Assembly: GCA_041666985.1 (NCBI GenBank)
Contig: JBAYFV010000156.1
Span: 1-8,445 of the forward strand
DNA: 8,445 bases
Source: GWF2-50-93 sp041666985
GTDB lineage: Bacteria > Verrucomicrobiota > Lentisphaeria > Victivallales > GWF2-50-93
Reading direction: 5' to 3'
A program made the translations under genes and the position numbers. This document shows positions 1 to 6,343 of the stretch, in pieces; within the stretch, counting starts at the first letter, position 1; each line of letters starts with the position of its first letter. The notes beneath the pieces are model-generated. The model worked only from the letters and a program-made list of their open reading frames with translations. It searched no databases and had not been told where the DNA came from.

Positions 1-26
1 AAATTGCCTCTTGCTGAAGCAAAACC

Positions 27-96
27 AACGGAGGGCGGGTTTTCTTACCCGCCGTTTGAGTTAAGGTTTGGCGGGTTGGAAAACCCGCCCTCCGTT
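27..96. repeat. Long GC-rich inverted repeat, possible terminator or dispersed palindromic element
   Basis: Positions 27-44 (AACGGAGGGCGGGTTTTC) are the exact reverse complement of 79-96. Inside, ACCCGCC at 47-53 pairs with GGCGGGT at 70-76, with a 2x2 internal loop between the stems and a 16-nt apical loop at 54-69. In total 25 base pairs can form. It lies 29 nt past the stop codon of the minus-strand fusion-protein gene. A minus-strand transcript would form the stem and then read GGTTTTGC, a short U-rich tail, so it could terminate that operon. The length and perfection of the outer arms exceed a usual intrinsic terminator and fit a REP/MITE-like intergenic repeat at least as well. The structure is seen directly; its role is inferred. 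Confidence 0.75.
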
Positions 97-124
97 AAAT
101 TTTGAATTTTGCAACCAGCTCACC

Positions 125-1186
125 TCAATTGTTAAGCCCCAGCAGACAGGCGATAATCCTCTCCCTGCCAGTGACAATCATTATCTCGGCGGTAGAACCA
201 AGCTTGAGATTATAGGGTTCGTCCGTAATGGCAATTTCCACAGGATAATAAAAAGTATCGTTTTTCTTCACGGGAAGCTCGTCTATTTGCAGAACCTGCC
301 CCTTGAAATACCCGAAATTGTAATAGTTGTAGGAACGGCTGTTTATCCTCGCCTTCTGCCCGGGGTGAATCTTGTATATCTTTCTCTCATCAACATATGC
401 CACGTACTTTTTCTGCTTGGCCGCCGTCATGCGGCAGAGCAGATCCCCCTTCTGGACATATCTGGAAGGCTTGTAAGGCATATGGATTACAACCCCGGCT
501 TCCGGAGCCTTGACGGCGTAATCCGCAAGATGTTTTTCAAGCATCAAGAGCTCCTTGCACCTGTTTTCAAGTTTCATTTTAAGAAGCTTCATTTCATTTT
601 CGGCCTGGTTGATGATTTTTTCACCCATTCCGCTACTGACTTTCCGATAGTCGCTTTCAGCCTTTTCCTTGGTCGCCTTGTTTTTTATATATTCAACCTC
701 AACATTTTCAAATTCGGTTTTGGAGATCACATTCCTGTCGAAAAGCTCTTTGCATCTTTCAAGTTTTCCGGCGCTTCTTTCCAGCCTTTTGCGCGCCTCC
801 TCAAGTTCGATTTCAATGTTCCGGTAGTGTGTGGGGAGAGGGTCTGCGTTGAGGAGGGACAGTGAATCATCCTTCACCTTCAACTCCGCCTCTATCTCCC
901 CTATCGAACTCTTAATCATCTCGATTCTGTCTTCAAGCTCCGTGGAATCGAGTTTTAAAATAACATCACCCTCCTTCACATGCGCGCCGTCATCCTTCAG
1001 GATTTCGGTTATCTTCCCGTCAACCATTGATTTGAATTCATAATCGTCTATACCGCCGACCTCCCCGTACGCGTAAACAACATCCTCCATCTTGAATAGC
1101 GTGAGCAGAAGCCCCGCCAAGACTATAATCAGGAAGGCAACCAGGATGAGAATCCTGAAAATCCTGATTTTTTTAATCATGCTCAT
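125..1186 (-). CDS. HlyD-family periplasmic membrane fusion protein (exporter adaptor)
   Basis: This 353-residue protein is an adaptor that links an inner-membrane exporter to the outside through the periplasm. Residues 1-8 are basic and about 9-31 form a single hydrophobic anchor (RILILVAFLIIVLAGLLLTL), so the bulk is periplasmic. About 45-80 is the first half of the biotinyl-lipoyl domain, with VDGKITEILKDDGAHVKEGD typical of the fold. About 85-225 is a long charged alpha-helical hairpin. The second lipoyl half follows at about 224-253 (APEAGVVIHMPY, VQKGDLL), and a beta-barrel domain at about 260-340 ends in GSTAEIMIVTGRERI. Order and length match HlyD/EmrA-type proteins. The first ATG is preferred because a GGGGG stretch at 1198-1202 lies 11 nt upstream; a second ATG is at 1180. 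It is the second gene of an operon, 64 nt after the ABC transporter, which supports a shared export role. No outer-membrane partner lies in the window, and the substrate is unknown. Confidence 0.9.
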   Translation of the reverse strand: MSMIKKIRIFRILILVAFLIIVLAGLLLTLFKMEDVVYAYGEVGGIDDYEFKSMVDGKITEILKDDGAHVKEGDVILKLDSTELEDRIEMIKSSIGEIEAELKVKDDSLSLLNADPLPTHYRNIEIELEEARKRLERSAGKLERCKELFDRNVISKTEFENVEVEYIKNKATKEKAESDYRKVSSGMGEKIINQAENEMKLLKMKLENRCKELLMLEKHLADYAVKAPEAGVVIHMPYKPSRYVQKGDLLCRMTAAKQKKYVAYVDERKIYKIHPGQKARINSRSYNYYNFGYFKGQVLQIDELPVKKNDTFYYPVEIAITDEPYNLKLGSTAEIMIVTGRERIIACLLGLNN

Positions 1187-1205
1187 TTTGGATCATTCCC
1201 CCAAT

Positions 1206-1245
1206 CCGGCATAGCCGGAACCCAAGTGTCAGAGTATCACTGACA
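1206..1245 (-). other. Two small hairpins between the ABC transporter and fusion-protein genes
   Basis: CCGGC at 1206-1210 and GCCGG at 1214-1218 form a perfect 5-bp stem with a 3-nt loop. TGTCAG at 1227-1232 and CTGACA at 1240-1245 form a perfect 6-bp stem with a 7-nt loop. Neither is followed by a U-run on the minus strand, so they do not look like a full terminator. They could affect mRNA processing or the relative expression of the two exporter genes. The stems are visible in the sequence; a function is only inferred. Confidence 0.4.
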
Positions 1246-1250
1246 AGAAA

Positions 1251-3170
1251 CTAACAGTTCTTCACCTTCGGATTCCGACCGAGAGGCTTGAATATGCAGG
1301 CATGTCTTTTGCCGGACAGCTTCTTTTTCCTCTCTTCGGATCCGTCGTACTCTTCGTGGCCGTTGAATTCCGGCATCGCCTCGTTTTCAGAAAAATCCTC
1401 AAATTCCGCCTGCTGATCATCAATAATCATCTTACCCGTAATTTTCCTGAAGGCCCTCTCCTCCTGCGATAAATACATTTGCCGATAAACCCCGTCTTCC
1501 TTAATAAGCTCATCATGGGTGCCGGCCTGTCTGATTTCCCCGTTCTCCATGGCGACAATCAAATCGGCATTTTTTATCGTGGACAGCCTGTGCGCTATTA
1601 TTATTGTAGTCCTGTCCTTCATGAGACGGTCGAGGGCGTCCTGCACCAGGTATTCAGACACCGTATCCAGGGAAGAAGTCGCCTCGTCAAGAATCAGCAT
1701 CTTAGGATTGTTCAAGACGGATCTGGCGATGGCGATTCTCTGTTTCTGCCCTCCGGACAGCATGGCTCCGTTCTCGCCGATTTCCGTCTTATACCCCTTT
1801 TCGAGCTTTTTCACAAATTCTTCGACATTGGCCATTTTCGCCGCCGACACTATTTCATCATACGTGGCATCCTCCCTGGCATAGGCTATGTTCTCTTCAA
1901 TGGTTCCGCTGAACAGGAAAGGCTCCTGCAGCACGACTCCTATTTTCTCCCTGTAAGATTCCAGGGCAAGGGTTCTTATATCGTGACCATCCACAGTGAT
2001 TAAACCGCTGTTTACATCGTAAAACCTCAAAAGAAGATTGGCTATGGTGGATTTACCAGAACCGCTGTGCCCGACAAAGGCTATCTTCCTCCCCGGGGCA
2101 ATATCCAGCGAGAAATGTTTTATGACAGATTTACCGTTATAGCCGAAAGTCACGTCCTTAAAACTGATTTCACCTTTCATCTCTTTCAGCGCAACGGGGT
2201 TCTCGCATTCTACAATCTCGGGAATCGTGTTGAGCAGTGTCATGATTCTTGAAGCGCCCGCCATACCGTTTGATATCGTAGTCGAGAGGCCGCTCAGGGC
2301 GACTATCGGGCCGAGCAGCATGCCGAGATACGTGTAAAACGCCACAAACTCCCCGATTGTCATACTGCCGTTCATCACCATGGAGCCGCCGGCCGCAAGA
2401 ACGACGAGAATGCAGAATACGCTTATCACTTCGGCAAGTATCCAGAGATATACGCCGTTCATGTTTATGTTTATGGTCAGATCCAGCACAGGCCTCAACT
2501 GTGAGACAAAATTACGGTTTTCCGTACGTTCCTTCGCAAAAGACTTCACCACCCTCACGCCATTTATCGTCTCCGCGAGATTGGCGGATATCTCGGACAT
2601 CTTTTCACTCAAATCACTTTGCTGCTCCTGCATTATCTTCCTGAAATACATGAAGTTTATAAGCTGCAGAGGTATCAATATCAGGCAAATCAGGGCGATT
2701 TTGGGACTCATCACGAAAAGCACGCCTGTGATGAGGATAATTACGAACGTGTTCATCGCCACGGTTGCCAGACTTGCAAATATCATCTGTTCAAGCCTTG
2801 CGACATCGGAAATAATATTCGATATAAGTTTTCCGGCCCTGTATTCGGTATAAAAACGCAGTGAAAGATTCTGAAGATGTTTAAAAAGCTTCTTCCTGAT
2901 GTCGAACATCAGCCTCTGCGAAACGTAATACAGGAAGTAATGACTCATGTAAAAAAATATCGAACGCATCGCGTAAATAAGCATAATCGACCCGAGTATT
3001 GCGTAAAGCAACCCAAAATCAGACGCCCCGAGAACCCGGTCTATTATTATTTTCAACATCCAGGGAAGCACGAGTCCCAAACCGGCAAACACTATCAGAC
3101 TTACAATGCTGCCCACTACAAGATATCTGTACGGCCTTAAAAGTTTTATAAAATATATGTTTTTTTTCAT
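1251..3170 (-). CDS. ABC exporter, fused transmembrane and ATPase half-transporter (ABCB/MsbA-like)
   Basis: This 639-residue protein is a half-transporter expected to work as a homodimer in the inner membrane, using ATP to push a substrate outward. Residues about 15-310 are the transmembrane domain with six hydrophobic segments, and about 330-570 the ATP-binding domain. Motifs present: A-loop Y344, Walker A GHSGSGKST (367-375), Q-loop Q415 in VVLQEPFLFSGTIEENI, signature LSGGQKQR (471-478), Walker B MLILDEA (491-497) and H-loop H527 in IIIAHRLSTI. All catalytic residues are intact. Relatives usually end near residue 575-580; this one has about 60 further residues, first acidic then basic. 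There is no N-terminal C39 peptidase domain, so it is not a bacteriocin-processing exporter. It is the first gene of the operon, followed by the HlyD-type adaptor. The ATG at 3170 is preceded by only a weak AGAGA ribosome-binding match. Lipid, drug or peptide substrates are all possible, so no gene symbol is given. Confidence 0.92.
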   Translation of the reverse strand: MKKNIYFIKLLRPYRYLVVGSIVSLIVFAGLGLVLPWMLKIIIDRVLGASDFGLLYAILGSIMLIYAMRSIFFYMSHYFLYYVSQRLMFDIRKKLFKHLQNLSLRFYTEYRAGKLISNIISDVARLEQMIFASLATVAMNTFVIILITGVLFVMSPKIALICLILIPLQLINFMYFRKIMQEQQSDLSEKMSEISANLAETINGVRVVKSFAKERTENRNFVSQLRPVLDLTININMNGVYLWILAEVISVFCILVVLAAGGSMVMNGSMTIGEFVAFYTYLGMLLGPIVALSGLSTTISNGMAGASRIMTLLNTIPEIVECENPVALKEMKGEISFKDVTFGYNGKSVIKHFSLDIAPGRKIAFVGHSGSGKSTIANLLLRFYDVNSGLITVDGHDIRTLALESYREKIGVVLQEPFLFSGTIEENIAYAREDATYDEIVSAAKMANVEEFVKKLEKGYKTEIGENGAMLSGGQKQRIAIARSVLNNPKMLILDEATSSLDTVSEYLVQDALDRLMKDRTTIIIAHRLSTIKNADLIVAMENGEIRQAGTHDELIKEDGVYRQMYLSQEERAFRKITGKMIIDDQQAEFEDFSENEAMPEFNGHEEYDGSEERKKKLSGKRHACIFKPLGRNPKVKNC

Positions 3171-3318
3171 TTTTTGTATTATCTCTATTATTTGTAAAAG
3201 TACCTAGCATAAAGCATTCCACATCAATCATCATTATCGTATTCCGTTAATTATAAACGTGATATACATATTCACGTGAAATACCCTCAAGATTTCAATC
3301 AACACCGCATCCCACTGA

Positions 3319-3425
3319 TGGCACAGCCTGACACACATATTCCTATGATATACGTGCAACGGATTGCCTATAAATGCTTTATATGTATTTTCATAAATGG
3401 CACACCTTATTCCCAATATGGCACA
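3319..3425 (+). promoter_or_regulatory. Three direct TGGCACA motifs, candidate regulator binding sites
   Basis: TGGCACA occurs at 3319-3325, 3398-3404 and 3419-3425, all in the same direction. The last two share a longer match (ATGGCACAC) and start 21 bp apart, exactly two helical turns, which suits a protein binding repeated sites on one face of the DNA. They resemble the -24 half of a sigma-54 promoter, but none has GC correctly spaced for the -12 half. The repeats are visible; a binding protein is a guess. Confidence 0.3.
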
Positions 3426-3507
3426 CTTGCTTTTCCCATATATGCTTTCTCGTTCGAATAAGGAGTCTCTAAAAATTCAAAGCAGGAATTTATACTCTAT
3501 AGGGTAT

Positions 3508-3574
3508 ATTTGAATGAAAAACTATTTCCCGCCAGAAAACTGGCGGGGGAGGTTTAACCTGATATAGTTTTTCA
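3508..3574 (+). repeat. Multi-stem inverted-repeat element in the radical SAM leader
   Basis: TGAAAAACTAT (3515-3525) is the exact reverse complement of ATAGTTTTTCA (3564-3574), forming an 11-bp outer stem. Within it, CCCGCCAG (3528-3535) and CTGGCGGG (3540-3547) form a perfect 8-bp hairpin with an AAAA loop, and AGGT (3550-3553) with ACCT (3557-3560) can form a small second hairpin. The whole can fold as a three-way junction ending 25 nt before the radical SAM start codon. The 5' end (3508-3525) is identical over 18 bp to 5341-5358 ahead of the CHAD gene. This could be a dispersed palindromic repeat or a structured 5' leader. It has no cobalamin-riboswitch B12 box (GCCACTG). Confidence 0.6.
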
Positions 3575-3599
3575 GGAAAACCATAAATACGGGACACAT

Positions 3600-5291
3600 A
3601 TGCGAAATTCACGAAAAACCATAACCTTCCTTGAAGTCAACTCATCATATTCACACACAATGCTTTCGTATGGGTATCTGCGTGCATATACCGAAAAAAT
3701 GCTGCCCGGATGGAAGTGGAATCATTTTGAGACAACCATAAATGAGGACGGGGATGCCGCACTCATCAAAATATTATCCGCCAAACCGGACGTAATCTGC
3801 GCCACATTATACCTTTTCAACCATGAATATACGGTCAGGATTCTCAAAAAACTGAAAAGGATTCTCCCGAAATGCAGGATTTTCCTTGGCGGTCCGGAAT
3901 TTCTCGGAGACAACGAGGACTTTCTGCGGAAAAATCCCGAAGTGAATTCCGCAATGCGCGGAGATGAAAGCAGCTTTCACATTCTGCTGGACAACCTCGA
4001 TAAAAAAGATAAATGGAAAAAGATTCCCGGTCTGTGTTTTATCCATGACGGAAAATATTTTGACGCCGGTTTTGCGAAATTCGCAAACAGGCTTGATGAA
4101 ACCCCGTCCCCTTACGAAAAAGGCTATTACTCGTCCGGCAGACCTTTTTACCAGATTGAAACATCTCGCGGCTGCAGGGGGAAATGCAGTTTCTGCACCA
4201 GCGCGCTCTCTGAAGGCGTAGCTTATTTCAGCATTTCCAGAATAAGGGATGAACTTGAAACACTAGGCAAAACCGGCATCTGTGAAATCCGCATTGTCGA
4301 CCGGACTTTCAACGAGGACAAAAAACGCTCCCTGGAGCTCCTGAAAATATTCAGACAGTATTCTGAAATAAGATTCCATCTTGAAATAAATCCGGCGCTT
4401 GTTGACGAGGAAATACTGGAGGAGTTAGGCCTGTTCAAGGAAAAACGCCTCCATATCGAGGCTGGAATACAGACTTTCTGCTCAAAAAGCCTCAAATCGG
4501 TTAAAAGATACGGTTCGTCTGAAAAAATGCTTTCCGGACTGAAAAAGCTCTGCCGTCTGAAAAACGCCGAACTTCACGTTGACCTCATTGCCGGACTGCC
4601 GGAGCAGAAATACGGAGATGTCCTGAACGATGTAAAAAAGCTTCTCACAGTCAACCCCCACGAAATCCAGCTTGAGAATCTCAAGATTCTTCCGGGAACG
4701 TCAATCTCGGTCAATCCCCCGGCTGGAACCGTCTGGAACCCCCTGCCCCCGTATGAAGTGCTGAAGACCAAGACAATGACGGCAATCCAGCTCCAATCGG
4801 CAAAACATCTTTCAAAAATGCTCGATTCCAATTTAAATATTCCGAGATTGAAAAACCTGTTCAGGTTCGCATTCATCCGAGACAAATCATTCATTGAAAA
4901 GTTTCTCCGTCATATCGAGATAAATTCAGACCCGACGCAGAAACACCATCTTGACAAAAGGCTTCTCCTGCTGAAGGATTATGCCGATGAAAATGACAAA
5001 ATTCTTGCGGAATTCGCAATTTTCTTCTGGCTGTCGGGGGGATTCCCCCCGGAGAAATTCGGATTGGAGGCAAAAAGATTCAAGCAGAAGGGAAATGCAG
5101 GTTTTCCCGGTGGCAGAAATATTTTCATGTCCGGTGAAAATATTTCTCCGTCAAGAATCATCGAAGCCGAATTCAGCTTCAATGCCGGTGATTTATGGCT
5201 GAATCCCGAAGCGGAATTGACAGGAGGCAAATTCAAATATCTTTTCTATACGGCCCAGGGCAGCAGAGTCACGAGAATCATCGGTGCCTGA
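3600..5291 (+). CDS. Cobalamin-binding-type radical SAM protein (DUF4080-like)
   Basis: This 563-residue protein should bind a 4Fe-4S cluster and S-adenosylmethionine and generate a 5'-deoxyadenosyl radical; its substrate is unknown. Residues 1-140 look like a B12-binding Rossmann-type domain: the opening VNSSYSHTMLSYGYLRAY, the strand KPDVICATLY (62-71) and FLGGPE (95-100). The cobalamin-ligating DxHxxG motif is absent, so binding may be base-on or lost. The radical SAM core follows at about 180-390, with the cluster motif CRGKCSFC (C192, C196, C199), LEINPALV (261-268), HIEAGIQTF (285-293), DLIAGLP (328-334) and LKILPGT (361-367). About 400-563 matches the position and length of the DUF4080 C-terminal region. 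The ATG has GGGA 5 nt upstream. The next gene on the same strand is the CHAD gene, 78 nt on, with an inverted repeat between. The radical SAM assignment is very secure, the DUF4080 assignment good, the reaction unknown. Confidence 0.9.
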   Translation: MRNSRKTITFLEVNSSYSHTMLSYGYLRAYTEKMLPGWKWNHFETTINEDGDAALIKILSAKPDVICATLYLFNHEYTVRILKKLKRILPKCRIFLGGPEFLGDNEDFLRKNPEVNSAMRGDESSFHILLDNLDKKDKWKKIPGLCFIHDGKYFDAGFAKFANRLDETPSPYEKGYYSSGRPFYQIETSRGCRGKCSFCTSALSEGVAYFSISRIRDELETLGKTGICEIRIVDRTFNEDKKRSLELLKIFRQYSEIRFHLEINPALVDEEILEELGLFKEKRLHIEAGIQTFCSKSLKSVKRYGSSEKMLSGLKKLCRLKNAELHVDLIAGLPEQKYGDVLNDVKKLLTVNPHEIQLENLKILPGTSISVNPPAGTVWNPLPPYEVLKTKTMTAIQLQSAKHLSKMLDSNLNIPRLKNLFRFAFIRDKSFIEKFLRHIEINSDPTQKHHLDKRLLLLKDYADENDKILAEFAIFFWLSGGFPPEKFGLEAKRFKQKGNAGFPGGRNIFMSGENISPSRIIEAEFSFNAGDLWLNPEAELTGGKFKYLFYTAQGSRVTRIIGA

Positions 5292-5303
5292 TGCCGACGT
5301 GTT

Positions 5304-5358
5304 ATGGTTTTTCATTCAAGTGAATTCCTTCTTTGAATTTATTTGAATGAAAAACTAT
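5304..5358 (+). repeat. Inverted repeat between the radical SAM and CHAD genes
   Basis: ATGGTTTTTCATTCAA (5304-5319) is the reverse complement of TTGAATGAAAAACTAT (5343-5358) with one mismatch, which would be a G-U pair in RNA. The spacer is 23 nt (5320-5342). The right arm, extended to 5341, repeats 18 bp exactly from 3508-3525 upstream of the radical SAM gene. The element starts 12 nt after the radical SAM stop. It is AT-rich and lacks a trailing U-run, so it is a poor intrinsic terminator; a mobile palindromic repeat or an operator fits as well. The right arm contains a TTG at 5343 that could be mistaken for the CHAD start. Confidence 0.65.
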
Positions 5359-5369
5359 CATATGTGATT

Positions 5370-6305
5370 ATGAACAGAGAGGCAGAAACAATTGACCCAG
5401 AACCCGCAAAGTCCCCGAGACTCGCGGGCGACATGTCATGCAGGGAAGCCGCACTTCGCTCTTTTGACTTTTACTTCCGGAATTTCCTCTGGAATGAGAA
5501 GGGTGCCAGAATCGGAAAAGATCCTGAATTCCTGCATTATCTTCGCGTAGCGTCAAAGAGACTCAGGGTCGCCCTCACCGTTTTCGAAAAGTATTTTCCA
5601 GAAGATGATATTCCCCGTTACAAGATGGAGTTGAAATCGCTGGCCCAGATATTCGGGAAAGCAAGGGATACCGACGTTTACCTGGAATTTCTCAACAACA
5701 AAGCCGCAAAGACGATGCACCTGAAAGAACTCGAAGTTTTCAACAAGTATAGGAACTTCTTCCTCAGAAGAAAAAAGTTTCGCCAGAAAGCAGTTTTAAA
5801 GAAGCTGGACTCGGAAGATTATAAGCGGTTTGTCGAAGGGTTCACAAATTTCATTTCCCGCTCTTCCGCATCTGAGGATGGCATGCCAGTATCTACGGTA
5901 ACTGAAATAAGCGACCGGGAAATCAGGACAAAGGTTGAAGAACTCATGGAGCATTCAGGAAAGCTGAACCGTAAAGCCTCCGATTCAAAACTCCACAAAT
6001 TCAGAATAAAATGCAGGAAGCTGAGGTACAAGGTAGAGATTTTCCTTAATATTGCCGGAAGCAACTGGGAAAAACTGGATAGAATGCTGATCGAACTCCA
6101 GCACTCGCTCGGCTCCCATCACGATGCGGTGACAGCCGGAGAAAAACTGAACTCCTACATAAGAACACATAAAGAACATTCAAAATCAAGGGCTTTGAAG
6201 AAACTCAGGGAGCTTCAGGAGAAACAGGCATTGAAATTCAGAAAATGTTTTTTCATTCAGCTTAGGAGCCGTGCAGAAATAACTTTTACATTTGGCGGGC
6301 CCTGA
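5370..6305 (+). CDS. CHAD-domain protein (polyphosphate-binding type)
   Basis: The protein has 311 residues from the ATG at 5370. CHAD domains are alpha-helical bundles rich in conserved histidine, lysine and arginine. They bind inorganic polyphosphate, often at polyphosphate granules, and occur alone or fused to CYTH triphosphatase domains; no CYTH domain is present here. The family marks are HYLRVASKRLRVAL (from H56), GKARDTDVYL (R99, D100, D102), the second repeat LHKFRIKCRKLRYKVEIF (H209, R212, R216, R219, Y220) and LQHSLGSHHDA (from L243). The two helical repeats give nearly full family length. A longer reading from TTG at 5343 adds nine residues but falls in the inverted-repeat arm, so ATG is preferred. 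Neither start has a clear ribosome-binding site. It follows the radical SAM gene and may be co-transcribed with it, and converges on the AAA+ gene with 35 nt between stops. The biological role is unproven. Confidence 0.87.
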   Translation: MNREAETIDPEPAKSPRLAGDMSCREAALRSFDFYFRNFLWNEKGARIGKDPEFLHYLRVASKRLRVALTVFEKYFPEDDIPRYKMELKSLAQIFGKARDTDVYLEFLNNKAAKTMHLKELEVFNKYRNFFLRRKKFRQKAVLKKLDSEDYKRFVEGFTNFISRSSASEDGMPVSTVTEISDREIRTKVEELMEHSGKLNRKASDSKLHKFRIKCRKLRYKVEIFLNIAGSNWEKLDRMLIELQHSLGSHHDAVTAGEKLNSYIRTHKEHSKSRALKKLRELQEKQALKFRKCFFIQLRSRAEITFTFGGP

Positions 6306-6308
6306 GTG

Positions 6309-6343
6309 AAAAAACATGACCGGAGGGTGATGCCCTATGGTCA
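6309..6343 (-). terminator. Intrinsic terminator of the AAA+ ATPase gene, overlapping its stop codon
   Basis: On the minus strand, TGACC and GGTCA (6339-6343 with 6317-6321) pair. After a 2x2 internal loop, AGGG and CCCT (6333-6336 with 6324-6327) pair around a 5-nt loop. The stem is followed by TG and then six T (A-run at 6309-6314 on the plus strand). The first bases of the stem are the TGA stop codon itself. The orientation of the T-run assigns it to the minus-strand gene. It lies in the 35-nt gap between two converging genes. Confidence 0.65.

Larger units (their letters stand above)
3171..3599. promoter_or_regulatory. AT-rich divergent intergenic region (429 nt)
   Basis: This spacer separates the minus-strand exporter operon from the plus-strand radical SAM gene and must hold promoters for both. 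Short ORFs here of about 60 residues lack ribosome-binding sites and recognisable motifs, so no gene is called. It contains three TGGCACA motifs (3319, 3398, 3419), a 10-bp inverted pair ATAAAGCATT (3209-3218) and AATGCTTTAT (3373-3382), a TATACT box at 3491-3496 that could be a -10 element toward the radical SAM gene, and a folded leader at 3508-3574. No clear -35 partner was found for the TATACT box, so the promoter call is weak. Confidence 0.5.

Noticed and set aside
68..865. 265-codon plus-strand open frame
   Set aside because: It lies antisense to the fusion-protein gene, whose domains are clear. The predicted protein has no recognisable motif and no ribosome-binding site.
1479..2003. 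174-codon plus-strand open frame and other antisense frames across 1519-2864
   Set aside because: All are shadows of the ABC transporter gene, which carries every catalytic motif on the other strand.
3398..3432. Sigma-54 promoter at TGGCAC followed by TTGC
   Set aside because: Only two bases separate TGGCAC from TTGC, where five are needed, and none of the three copies has GG-N10-GC.
3234..3461. Short open frames of about 60 codons in the divergent intergenic region
   Set aside because: No ribosome-binding site, no recognisable motif, and AT-rich non-coding character.
3528..3547. CCCGCCAG/CTGGCGGG hairpin as an intrinsic terminator
   Set aside because: It is not followed by a U-run on the plus strand, and no minus-strand gene ends there. 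It fits better as part of the larger inverted-repeat element.
3491..3599. Cobalamin riboswitch ahead of the B12-type radical SAM gene
   Set aside because: There is no GCCACTG B12 box and the region is far too short for that riboswitch class.
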